The notes below the pieces were generated by a model. The model saw only the letters and a program-made list of their open reading frames with translations. It did no database searches and was not told the DNA's origin. Shown here piece after piece: positions 45,559-53,231 of a stretch of DNA of 64,000 nt. The stretch spans positions 156,173 through 220,172 of the forward strand of contig NZ_WKJN01000009.1 of the NCBI RefSeq assembly GCF_009674495.1, given 5' to 3'. The position numbers and the translations under genes were made by a program. The stretch is from Duganella alba. GTDB lineage: Bacteria > Pseudomonadota > Gammaproteobacteria > Burkholderiales > Burkholderiaceae_D. Numbering within the stretch: position 1 is the stretch's first letter; each line of letters begins with the position of its first letter.

Positions 45559-45924
45559 ATGTCCGGCAAATTCCTCGTCAACCTCACCAGCGGCCTCGAT
45601 AACACCGACAAGGCCACCGTCGCGTTCGTGGTCGCCAACGCCGCCGTCGCCTCCGACAAGGAAGTGATCGTGTTCCTGTCCACCGAAGCGGTGCGCCTGT
45701 CGCAACAAGGCGTATCCGACGCCGTCCATGAAGAAGGCTTCGCGCCGCTCAAGGAACTGATGGACAACTTCGCCGCCGCCGGCGGCCGCATGTTCGTCTG
45801 CTCGCCGTGCTTCAAGAAGCGCGCGCTGGACGAGAACGCGCTGGTGCCCGGCGCGGCCGTGGTCGGCGGCGCCAAGCTGGTCGAGTTCATGACCACCAGC
45901 GAATGCCCTAGCGTCAGCTACTAA
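45559..45924 (+). CDS. DsrE/DsrF-like sulfur relay protein
   Basis: A 121-residue single DsrE-like domain: FLVNLTSGLDNTDKATVAFVVANAAVAS, EVIVFLSTEAVRL, and RMFVCSPCFKKRAL with two cysteines in the position where DsrE proteins carry the sulfur-binding cysteine. AAGGAG lies seven bases before the ATG. It follows the TusA-like gene and precedes the ABC importer, so a role in sulfur transfer is favoured. Not part of a canonical DsrEFH complex. Confidence 0.85.
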   Translation: MSGKFLVNLTSGLDNTDKATVAFVVANAAVASDKEVIVFLSTEAVRLSQQGVSDAVHEEGFAPLKELMDNFAAAGGRMFVCSPCFKKRALDENALVPGAAVVGGAKLVEFMTTSECPSVSY

Positions 45925-45939
45925 CCAACAAGGATACCC

Positions 45940-46827
45940 ATGACCGCACCTAAACGCCGTCAACTCATCAAGGCCGGCGCGTTCGCCGCCGGCGCCATGG
46001 CGCTGGGCGCCGCCGCCCCCGTGCTGGCACAGACCAAGCGCAAGCTGCGCTTCGGCGTCGGCCCGCTGCTGCCGACCGCCGAGGACACCAAGAAAGCCTA
46101 CAACGCCTTCTTCGCCCACCTGGCCAAGGAACTCAACGCCGACTTCGAACTGCACGCCACCACCGACTGGGCCGGCATGGCCGTCGCCATGGGATCGAGC
46201 CAGCTCGACCTGGCGTGGATGGGCCCGTGGGGCTACATCATCGCCAACAACAGCACCGGCTGCACCGCGCTGGCCACCGTCAAGTACGACGAGAAGCCGG
46301 TGTACCACGCCATCATCATCGGCAAGCCGGACCTGAAGGTGAACAAGTTCCCGGAAGACACCAAGGGCCTGACCATTTCGTTCGCCGACGTCGGCTCCAC
46401 CTCGGGCTGGCTGATTCCAAGCTGGTACGCCAAGGAAGTGTGGAAGATCGATCCGAAGAGCTACTGGAAATACAGCGAAGGCGCGACCCACGCCGCCAAT
46501 GAAATGGCGGTGCAGGCAGGCCAGGCCGACATGGCCACCGACTTCGACCGCAACCGCAACGCCATGATCGAGTCGGGCAAGGTCAAGCCGGACAGCAACA
46601 AGATCCTGTGGACCTCGGCGCCGCTGCCGAACGACGCCATCGCCGTGCCGAAGGGCACCTCGCCGGCGCTGGTGGCGCAGATCCAGAAGATCCTGACCGC
46701 GATCACGGTCGAACAGGCCAAGACGCTGCTGCCTAACCATTACACCGGTTTCGTCGCCGCCACCCATGCCGACTATGCGTCGATTGAAAAAGCCGGGCTG
46801 ACGCTGGGCAAACTCAAGAAGGCATGA
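45940..46827 (+). CDS. PhnD-type ABC transporter substrate-binding protein
   Basis: A 295-residue periplasmic binding protein. The N-terminus MTAPKRRQLIKAGAFAAGAMALG has a Tat-like RRQLIK and the cleavage region VLAQ. The fold matches phosphonate/phosphite-type binding proteins: LRFGVGPLLPTAEDTKKAYNAFFAHLA, WAGMAVAMGSSQLDLAWMGPWGYI, FADVGSTSGWLIP. It lies first in an importer set with an ATGA overlap to the permease. No C-P lyase or phosphonatase genes are present, so the ligand is probably not a phosphonate used for phosphorus; gene context favours a sulfur compound. Confidence 0.85.
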   Translation: MTAPKRRQLIKAGAFAAGAMALGAAAPVLAQTKRKLRFGVGPLLPTAEDTKKAYNAFFAHLAKELNADFELHATTDWAGMAVAMGSSQLDLAWMGPWGYIIANNSTGCTALATVKYDEKPVYHAIIIGKPDLKVNKFPEDTKGLTISFADVGSTSGWLIPSWYAKEVWKIDPKSYWKYSEGATHAANEMAVQAGQADMATDFDRNRNAMIESGKVKPDSNKILWTSAPLPNDAIAVPKGTSPALVAQIQKILTAITVEQAKTLLPNHYTGFVAATHADYASIEKAGLTLGKLKKA

Positions 46828-47669
46828 GCGTGAGCAGGCCACCAAGCGCGCGTGTCAGCGTGACAGCGGTGCAGGCCGCGCTGGCGCGCCAGCTGGGCGG
46901 CCGCGCCAGTCCGGGCCGCCGCCTGCGGCGCGCCGCGCTGGTGGTGGTGCTGATCGTGTTGTACGGCCTGTGCTGGCAGCTGGCGCAGGTCGACCTGGTC
47001 AAACTGGCGGACGGCCTGCCCAAGCTGGGCCACTGGCTGGCGCAGGCCTGGCCGCCGGACGTGGCCGAGCTGCCGCTGTTTGCGCAGCGCATGGGCGAGA
47101 CCATGGCGATGGCGGCGCTGGGCACCACGGCCGCCGCGCTGCTGGCGCTGCCAATGGCGGTACTGGCCAGCCGCAACATCACGCCGTTCCCGAAACTGTA
47201 CTATCCCGCGCGCTGGCTGCTGAACGCCTTGCGCGGCATCGATTCCTTTGTCTTCGCGCTGCTGTTCGTGGCGGCGGTGGGCCTGGGGCCGTTTGCCGGC
47301 GTGCTGGGCATCGCGCTGCACACCTGGGGCAGCGCCGCCAAGCTGTTTGCCGACCACATTGAAAACGCCGGCACCGGCCCGCTGGAAGCGGTGCGCACCA
47401 CCGGCGCCGGACGCGGCACGGCCATTGTCTACGCCTTGCTGCCGGACCTGCTGCCGGTGCTGCTGTCGACCACCTTGTTCTGGTGGGAATTCAACGTGCG
47501 TGCCTCCACCGTGCTGGGCGTGGTCGGCGCCGGCGGCATCGGCCTGGAGCTGAAGAACAGCATGGACCTGCTGGACTTCTCGCGCCTGTTCACCATCATC
47601 GCGCTGATCCTGGTGGTGGTGACGCTGCTCGACCAGCTGAGCGGCTGGCTGCGGAAGCGCCTGGTATGA
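46824..47669 (+). CDS. PhnE-type ABC transporter permease
   Basis: A 281-residue permease with six or so membrane helices (first near 38-55). The cytoplasmic EAA-type loop is GPLEAVRTTGAGRGTAIVYALLPDLLP, followed by FEFN-like WWEFNVRASTVLGVVGAGGIG, typical of PhnE. Start and stop both overlap neighbours by ATGA. Works with the adjacent binding protein and ATPase. Confidence 0.9.
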   Translation: MSVSRPPSARVSVTAVQAALARQLGGRASPGRRLRRAALVVVLIVLYGLCWQLAQVDLVKLADGLPKLGHWLAQAWPPDVAELPLFAQRMGETMAMAALGTTAAALLALPMAVLASRNITPFPKLYYPARWLLNALRGIDSFVFALLFVAAVGLGPFAGVLGIALHTWGSAAKLFADHIENAGTGPLEAVRTTGAGRGTAIVYALLPDLLPVLLSTTLFWWEFNVRASTVLGVVGAGGIGLELKNSMDLLDFSRLFTIIALILVVVTLLDQLSGWLRKRLV

Positions 47670-48424
47670 GCGCGCCGCTGTTCGAAGTGCGCGCCGCGCG
47701 CAAGAGCTATGGCGAACTGGTGGCGCTGGACGACGCCAGCTTCCGCGTCGCGCGCGGCCAGATGCTGGCGGTGCTGGGCCCCAGCGGCGCCGGCAAGAGC
47801 ACGCTGTTCCGCTGCCTGGCCGGCCTGGCGCCGCTCGACGGCGGCGCGGCGCTGCTGCACGGCGGCGACGTCGCCGAGCTGCGCGGCCGCCAGCGCCGCA
47901 GGATCGCCGTGGTGTTTCAGCAGTTCAACCTGGTGAACCGCCTGAGCGCATTGGACAACGTGCTGGCCGGACGGCTCGGCCATGTGCCGGCCTGGCGCGG
48001 CTGGCTGCGCCGCTTCGGCGCGGACGACATCCGCCTGGCGCTGGAATGCCTGGACCGCGTCGGGCTGCTGGAGCATGCCGACCAGCGCGCCGATGCGCTG
48101 TCCGGCGGCCAGCAGCAGCGCGTGGCGATCGCCCGTGCGCTGGCGCAGCAGCCGGACCTGATCATCGCCGACGAGCCGGTGGCCAGTCTTGATCCGCACA
48201 CCGGCGCCGGCGTCATGGCCTTGCTGTCGTCGATCTGCCACGAAGGCGAGGGCGGCATCGCTGTCATCTGCAGCCTGCACCAGCCGGAACTGGCGCGCCG
48301 CTACGCCGACCGCGTGGTTGGCCTGCGCCAGGGCCGCATCGTGCTCGACGTTGCCGCCGCCGACTGCGCCGACGACGCGCTTGAACAACTGTACGGCGCC
48401 GCGCCGCTGGCGCCCGCCGCCTGA
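47666..48424 (+). CDS. PhnC-type ABC transporter ATP-binding protein
   Basis: A 252-residue ATPase with Walker A GPSGAGKSTL, Q-loop VVFQQFNLVNRLSALDNV, signature LSGGQQQRVAIARAL, Walker B LIIADEP and H-loop histidine in CSLHQPELA. Family features match PhnC. The start is an ATGA overlap with the permease; a longer frame inside the permease gene is not used. Confidence 0.92.
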   Translation: MSAPLFEVRAARKSYGELVALDDASFRVARGQMLAVLGPSGAGKSTLFRCLAGLAPLDGGAALLHGGDVAELRGRQRRRIAVVFQQFNLVNRLSALDNVLAGRLGHVPAWRGWLRRFGADDIRLALECLDRVGLLEHADQRADALSGGQQQRVAIARALAQQPDLIIADEPVASLDPHTGAGVMALLSSICHEGEGGIAVICSLHQPELARRYADRVVGLRQGRIVLDVAAADCADDALEQLYGAAPLAPAA

Positions 48425-48442
48425 ATCACCCGGAGAAACACC

Positions 48443-49969
48443 ATGACCGCATCCTTCAACCACCCGCAGCAGCCGGACGTCAGCTTCGACGGCGGCGATC
48501 TCGACTGCGGCAACGGCCTGCTGCTGCTGATCCGCCGTCACATCGATCCGCTCGAGCGTGGCGGCCTGCTGGAAATCCGCTCCACCGAAATTTCGGTCGA
48601 TGAAGACCTGCCGGCGTGGTGCCGCATGACCGGCAACGAGCTGGTGTCCTTCATCAAGGAAGGCAGGCAGCGCAGCTTCCTGGTCTGCAAGGGCCAGCTG
48701 GCCGAACGCCGCGCGGCGCCGGCGCAACCGCCGCAGCAGCGCGGCGGTATCGAACTGGTGGCGGTCAAGCCGCTGACGGTGTACCCGGCGCCGGCCACCG
48801 CACCGGCGATCCGGCCGCTGTCGGTGATGGGCATCGGCAGCTGGCCGCGTCCGCGCTGGATGCTGCAGGCGGTGCACGAGCATATGGAAGGCCGGCTCGA
48901 TGACGCCGCCTTCCACGCCACCGCCGACGACGCCGTCAGCCTGGCCATCAATGCCCAGCTGCGCGCCGGCGCAGACGTGGTCAGCGACGGCGAGCAACGG
49001 CGCGACAGCTATTCCAGCTTCGTCGCCTCGCGCCTGGACAACTGCCAGCTGATTCCGCTGACCGACCTGCTGCCGCTGGTCGACGATCCCGAGGAATTTG
49101 AACGCGAGCTGCGCGCGCTGGACGTGCCGGCCGGCGACGTGCGCCATCCCGCCGTGTTCGGTCCGCTGGGCCGCAGCCGGGGCATTGCCGTGCACGAAGT
49201 CGACTACGCGCGGGCGCTGACCAAGGCGCCGGTCAAGGTGGCGCTGCCCGGGCCATACCTGCTGACGCGCACCATGTGGATGGAATGCATCTCCGACCGC
49301 GCCTACGACAACCGCGAAGACCTGGCGCGCGACATCGTGCGCGTGCTGCGCGAGGAAATCGCCTGCCTGCTGGCCTCCGGCGCGGCGCTGGTGCAGCTCG
49401 ATGAGCCGGTGCTGTCGGAAGTGGTGTTCAGCGGCCCGGCCAACCAGCGCAGCTTCATGTGCGGCGCGCTGGGCGCCAAGGGCGACACGCCGACCGAACT
49501 GGCGTTCGCGCGCGACCTGGTCAATGCCGTCACGCAGGGTTTCCCGCGCGAGCGCATCGCCCTGCACATGTGCAGGGGCAACTGGACCGCCGACGAAAGC
49601 AAGGCGCTGTCGGGCAACTACCAGCCGCTGGTCGACACGCTGGGCCAGATGCGGGTCGGCACGCTGTTCCTGGAACTGGCCACGCCGCGCGCCGGCGAGA
49701 TGGAAATTCTGCGTTCGCTGCCGGACGACATCCGCATCGGCGTCGGCGCCTGCAACCAGAAGCACGCGCACGTGGAAAGCGTGGACCACGTGGTGGCGCA
49801 TGCCGAGCACGCGATCCAGCTGTTCGGCGCGCAGCGCGTGCTGCTGACGCCGGATTGCGGCTTCGCCACCTTTGCCGACAATCCGCTCAATTCCAGCGCC
49901 ACGGCGGAAGCCAAGCTGGCGGTGCTGGCGCAGGCCGCGCGCATCCTGCGGGAACGTCATGGCATCTGA
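48443..49969 (+). CDS. TusA-like domain fused to a core MetE (cobalamin-independent methionine synthase-like) domain
   Basis: A 508-residue two-domain protein. Residues about 12-85 form a TusA-like domain with GGDLDCGNGLLLLIRR (Cys22) and DLPAWCRMTGNELV, paralogous to the short protein at the start of the cluster. Residues about 125-508 are a UROD/MetE-like barrel. The four MetE zinc ligands are present: H375 and C377 (ALHMCRGN), E411 (LFLELAT) and C472 (TPDCGF). The folate-binding N-terminal half of true MetE is absent. It is probably a zinc methyltransferase acting on a thiol with a non-folate donor, with the TusA-like domain presenting sulfur. GGAG is ten bases before the ATG. Confidence 0.87.
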   Translation: MTASFNHPQQPDVSFDGGDLDCGNGLLLLIRRHIDPLERGGLLEIRSTEISVDEDLPAWCRMTGNELVSFIKEGRQRSFLVCKGQLAERRAAPAQPPQQRGGIELVAVKPLTVYPAPATAPAIRPLSVMGIGSWPRPRWMLQAVHEHMEGRLDDAAFHATADDAVSLAINAQLRAGADVVSDGEQRRDSYSSFVASRLDNCQLIPLTDLLPLVDDPEEFERELRALDVPAGDVRHPAVFGPLGRSRGIAVHEVDYARALTKAPVKVALPGPYLLTRTMWMECISDRAYDNREDLARDIVRVLREEIACLLASGAALVQLDEPVLSEVVFSGPANQRSFMCGALGAKGDTPTELAFARDLVNAVTQGFPRERIALHMCRGNWTADESKALSGNYQPLVDTLGQMRVGTLFLELATPRAGEMEILRSLPDDIRIGVGACNQKHAHVESVDHVVAHAEHAIQLFGAQRVLLTPDCGFATFADNPLNSSATAEAKLAVLAQAARILRERHGI

Positions 49970-50318
49970 CATCGCGGGCAAGCTGGTGGTGGTGCTGGAA
50001 CGCGCGGTGACGGCGCCGGAGGTGATGTCGGCGCTGCGCTACGCCAGCACGGCGGCCGCCATGGACATGGCGGTGGAGGTGCACGCGGTCGGCGCCTCGG
50101 TGGCGCTGTTGCGGCGCGGTGCCGAAGCCGGCGATGCGGCCTGGCAGGCCGCGCTGGCGCAATCGCTGGAGCTTGGCGTGGAATGGTTTGCCTGCCCGCA
50201 AGCGTTGACCGGGCACGGCATGACGCAGGACGACCTGGCCGGCGGCGTGGCCGTGCGCGGCGCGGCGTCCCTGCTGGCGGCCGGCATGGCGCCGGGCGGC
50301 CGCTTCATGGTCTTCTGA
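49959..50318 (+). CDS. Small DsrE-like protein (second), end of the sulfur-carrier cluster
   Basis: A 119-residue protein whose start overlaps the fusion gene's stop by 11 bases. The pattern is a DsrE-like alpha/beta fold: GKLVVVLERAVTAPEVMSALRYASTAAAMDM, EVHAVGASVALLRRG, then ELGVEWFACPQALTGHGMTQDDL with one cysteine in the DsrE sulfur-site position. Family assignment is weaker than for the first DsrE protein. Tight coupling to the MetE fusion implies a direct functional link. Confidence 0.72.
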   Translation: MASDIAGKLVVVLERAVTAPEVMSALRYASTAAAMDMAVEVHAVGASVALLRRGAEAGDAAWQAALAQSLELGVEWFACPQALTGHGMTQDDLAGGVAVRGAASLLAAGMAPGGRFMVF

Positions 50319-50388
50319 AACGCCGGGGATTCACCGGCTGCCGCCCGGATAGGCTATCATCGCGGCTCTTCTGTTGTCCCCGAGTCCC

Positions 50389-51240
50389 ATGAATCCTCCC
50401 CGCAACAAGCGCTACTCCCGAATTCACCACGGTATGGAAGTCCTGCTGGACTGGGCCATGCTGGGCGGGCTGGTGAGTGCCTTGAGCTACCACTGCGGCC
50501 TGCATGGCCGCATGGGCGTGACGCGCTACGCGCTGACGCTGCCTGATGAGCGCCGCCTGCCGCAGCCGCTGAAGATCGCCTTCGCCTCGGATTTCCACGC
50601 CGGCCGTCCCACCCATCCGGCCATCTTCGACGATCTGTTCGCCCGCATCAAGGAAGAACAGCCGGACGTGCTGCTGCTGGGCGGCGACTACGTCACCGGG
50701 CCGGCGCGCAACGCGGCGGTGCTGTGTCCCGGCCTGGCGGCCTGCCGGCCGCCGCTGGGCAAGTTCGCGGTGCTCGGCAACCACGATTTATCCACCGACG
50801 ACGGTCTGCTGATCCGCATGTTTGCTTCGGCCGGCGTGCGCACGCTGGTCAACCGCGCCGTGACGCTGCCGGCGCCGTTCGACAGCGTCTCCATCTGCGG
50901 CATGGATGATCCGTGGACCGGTGCGCCGGACGCCAAGTCCACCTTTGCCGGCGCCGCCGCCACCCGCGTGCTGCTGATGCATGCGCCGGACGGCCTGCTG
51001 ATGCTGGACGGCCAGCACTATGACATCGGCTTTGCCGGCCACACCCACGGCGGCCAGATCGCCTTGCCGAACGGCACGCCGCTGGTGATGCCGCAGGGCC
51101 CGCTGTCGCGGCCGTTCTACTATGGCCGCTTCCCGGTGCGCGACAACGGCGACCTGGTGGTCAGCCGTGGCGTCGGTTGCGGCGGCATTCCGGTGCGCAT
51201 CAACGCCGATCCGGAACTGGTCATCTGCACTGTGCAATAA
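50389..51240 (+). CDS. Membrane-anchored calcineurin-type metallophosphoesterase
   Basis: A 283-residue phosphoesterase. A short hydrophobic helix (about 18-38) at the N-terminus is followed by the metal motifs SDFHAGRP (D68, H70), GGDYVTGP, GNHDLS and AGHTHGGQI. The chosen ATG follows TCCC; a TTG five codons earlier is less likely. It resembles YkuE/YaeI-type phosphoesterases (the YaeI group hydrolyses UDP-diacylglucosamine or related lipid substrates). Substrate unknown. Followed by a GNAT gene nine bases later. Confidence 0.88.
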   Translation: MNPPRNKRYSRIHHGMEVLLDWAMLGGLVSALSYHCGLHGRMGVTRYALTLPDERRLPQPLKIAFASDFHAGRPTHPAIFDDLFARIKEEQPDVLLLGGDYVTGPARNAAVLCPGLAACRPPLGKFAVLGNHDLSTDDGLLIRMFASAGVRTLVNRAVTLPAPFDSVSICGMDDPWTGAPDAKSTFAGAAATRVLLMHAPDGLLMLDGQHYDIGFAGHTHGGQIALPNGTPLVMPQGPLSRPFYYGRFPVRDNGDLVVSRGVGCGGIPVRINADPELVICTVQ

Positions 51241-51248
51241 TCTGCACC

Positions 51249-51707
51249 ATGCATCCCATCCATTTGATTGAAGAAGATCCTGGCGCGCCCGAGTCGGCCC
51301 TGCTGATGGCGGAGTTGTCGACCGCGCTCGAAGCGATCACCGGCGACAGCGGCCGGGCCTCGTTCGACGTCGATGACGTGCGCGGCCCGCTGGCCTGCTT
51401 TGTCGTGGCGCGCGGCGGCGACGGCGCGGCGCTGGGCTGCGGCGCGTTCCGGCCGCTGGAGCCGGGCGTGGCGGAAATCAAGCGCATGTATGCGCGCCAC
51501 GGCACGCAGGGCGTCGGCAGCGCCGTGCTGCGCTACCTGGAGGACGAGGCGCAGGCACTGGGCTACCAGGCCATCTGGCTGGAAACGCGGCTGGTCAATC
51601 GGCGCGCGATGGCCTTCTACGAGGCGCGCGGCTATGCGCGCATCGCCAACTATGGCAAGTACATCGGCAATCCGCTGGCCGTGTGTTTTGAAAAGCAGCT
51701 GTCATGA
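51249..51707 (+). CDS. GNAT family N-acetyltransferase
   Basis: A 152-residue acetyltransferase: ALGCGAFRPLEPGVAEIKRMYARHGTQGVGSAVLRYLEDEA contains the acetyl-CoA loop (R/Q-x-x-G-x-G/A form as HGTQGVGSAVL), and NRRAMAFYEARGYARI is the C-terminal motif. Substrate not predictable. It overlaps the next gene by ATGA. Confidence 0.88.
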   Translation: MHPIHLIEEDPGAPESALLMAELSTALEAITGDSGRASFDVDDVRGPLACFVVARGGDGAALGCGAFRPLEPGVAEIKRMYARHGTQGVGSAVLRYLEDEAQALGYQAIWLETRLVNRRAMAFYEARGYARIANYGKYIGNPLAVCFEKQLS

Positions 51708-52612
51708 AACCGTATATTTTCCTTGCTTTGGCATTGATGCTGACGTCCAACATGCCGGCGGCCGGCCCGTTGCGCGACCGCCTCGCCGCCATGCGCAGCG
51801 AGATGGAGGAAGAGGGCGCCGCGCCGTTCGCGCTGCCGGACGGCGTCAGGCTGCTGGCCGACCAGCCCTATGGCGAGCATCGCCAGCAGCGCTACGACGT
51901 CTACCTGCCGGCCAAGGCCGACCATGCGCCGGTGATCTTCATGGTGCATGGCGGCGCCTGGCGCACGGGCGACAAGGCCAGCGCGGCGGTGGTGCAGAAC
52001 AAGGTGCGGCGCTGGACCGCGCGCGGCATCATCGTGGTGTCGGTCAATTACCGCTTGCTGCCCGGCGCCGACGTGGCGGCGCAGGCGGCCGATGTCGCCA
52101 CCGCGCTGGCGGCGGTGCAGGGCAAGGCGGCCGGCTGGGGCGGCGATCGCGCCAGATTCGTGCTGATGGGCCATTCGGCCGGCGCCCATCTGGTGGCGCT
52201 GCTGGCGTCGGCGCCGGTGCCGGCCGGCGTCACGCCCTGGCTGGGCACGGTGGCGCTGGACAGCGCGGCGATGGACGTCCCGGCGCTGATGTCGCAGCGG
52301 CATTTCCCGTTTTACGACGCCGTCTTCGGCAGCGACGCTGCCTACTGGCGCGCGGTATCGCCGCTGGCGCAGCTGAAGGCGGGCGGCATGCCGCTGCTGG
52401 CCGTGTGTTCGTCGCGCCGCCAGGATTCCTGTCCGCAGGCCGAGGCCTACGCCGCGCGCGCCAACGCGCTGGGCATGCGGGTGCAGGTGTTGCCGCAAAA
52501 CCTCAGCCACCGCGAGATCAATCAAACGCTGGGGCAGGCCGGTGCTTACACTAGCGCTGTGGAAACTTTCCTTGCCAGCCTGGATGCCGTGTTCGCGGCG
52601 AAACTTTTGTAA
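51704..52612 (+). CDS. Secreted alpha/beta hydrolase (HSL/BD-FAE type)
   Basis: A 302-residue hydrolase with a signal peptide (MKPYIFLALALMLTSNMPAAG). The oxyanion motif is HGGAWRTGD and the nucleophile elbow is GHSAGAH; VSVNYRLLPG precedes it as in carboxylesterases and arylformamidase-like enzymes. The catalytic histidine probably lies in LSHREIN near the end. Exported carboxylesterase with unknown substrate; the cluster gives no clue. Confidence 0.86.
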   Translation: MKPYIFLALALMLTSNMPAAGPLRDRLAAMRSEMEEEGAAPFALPDGVRLLADQPYGEHRQQRYDVYLPAKADHAPVIFMVHGGAWRTGDKASAAVVQNKVRRWTARGIIVVSVNYRLLPGADVAAQAADVATALAAVQGKAAGWGGDRARFVLMGHSAGAHLVALLASAPVPAGVTPWLGTVALDSAAMDVPALMSQRHFPFYDAVFGSDAAYWRAVSPLAQLKAGGMPLLAVCSSRRQDSCPQAEAYAARANALGMRVQVLPQNLSHREINQTLGQAGAYTSAVETFLASLDAVFAAKLL

Positions 52613-52682
52613 GTATCGTCTTACAAGGAGCCGCGCCCGGCGCTGGTTCCGGATGCGGCCGGCAGGCGTCACAATGCTGCCT

Positions 52683-53231
52683 ATGAAAATCATCGATCAA
52701 CGCTATCTGGACAGCGGCAACCGCTACTCCACCCAACCATGCCTGCTCAGCATCCTGGAACTCGAACCGGTGACTGAGGCGGCAACGGAACAATTGCAAC
52801 AACGCCTGTACGCCGCCCTGCCTGGCCTGCGCCGTCTGCACGGCCTGGTCGGCAAGCGCGCCGACGAAATCCCGACCATCGTGGAACTGGTGCAGCAGAC
52901 CGCACTGGAATTGCGCCGTCTGGCGCTGAATGAAGTGACGCTGGGTTTTGTCGGCGTGGTGCCGGGCATGCCGGGACGCTATCGCATGGTGCTGCCGTAC
53001 AGCGCCCAGAGCGCCGCCGCGCCGACGCTGGCCATGGCCACGCAACTGGTAAACGCCATGCTGGCCGGCCGCTCGTTCAACGTCAAGGCCGGCCTGGCGC
53101 GTCTGCGCGCGCTGGCCGACCGCCGCAGCAAGCCGCGCGGCACGCTGATGCAAACCGCCCGCACCCTGCTGATGTCCGTCATCCCGAAACGGACTTTCGC
53201 CGCGCCATTCCTGGTGCCGCGCCTAAGCTAA
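52683..53231 (+). CDS. Stand-alone protein resembling the cyanophycin synthetase N-terminal domain
   Basis: A 182-residue cytoplasmic protein. MKIIDQRYLDSGNRYSTQPCLLSILELEPVTE, LQQRLYAALPGLRRLHG, IVELVQQTALELRRLALNEVTLGFVG and YRMVLPYSAQSAAAPTLAMATQLVNAMLAG follow the order of the N-terminal domain of CphA (which begins MKIL-R-L-GPN-WS and contains a conserved EH-ALELQ region). The ATP-grasp and Mur-ligase parts are absent. The conserved glutamate-histidine pair is not obvious here. The frame ends nine bases inside the convergent MBL gene. Assignment is from memory; function unknown. Confidence 0.6.
   Translation: MKIIDQRYLDSGNRYSTQPCLLSILELEPVTEAATEQLQQRLYAALPGLRRLHGLVGKRADEIPTIVELVQQTALELRRLALNEVTLGFVGVVPGMPGRYRMVLPYSAQSAAAPTLAMATQLVNAMLAGRSFNVKAGLARLRALADRRSKPRGTLMQTARTLLMSVIPKRTFAAPFLVPRLS

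Noticed and set aside
45940..48424. Phosphonate uptake and degradation operon
   Set aside because: Only the importer families match; no C-P lyase, phosphonatase or PhnF genes, and the neighbours are sulfur-related.
47429..49981. 850-codon minus-strand frame opposite the PhnC and MetE-fusion genes
   Set aside because: No motif; plus-strand genes carry complete catalytic signatures.
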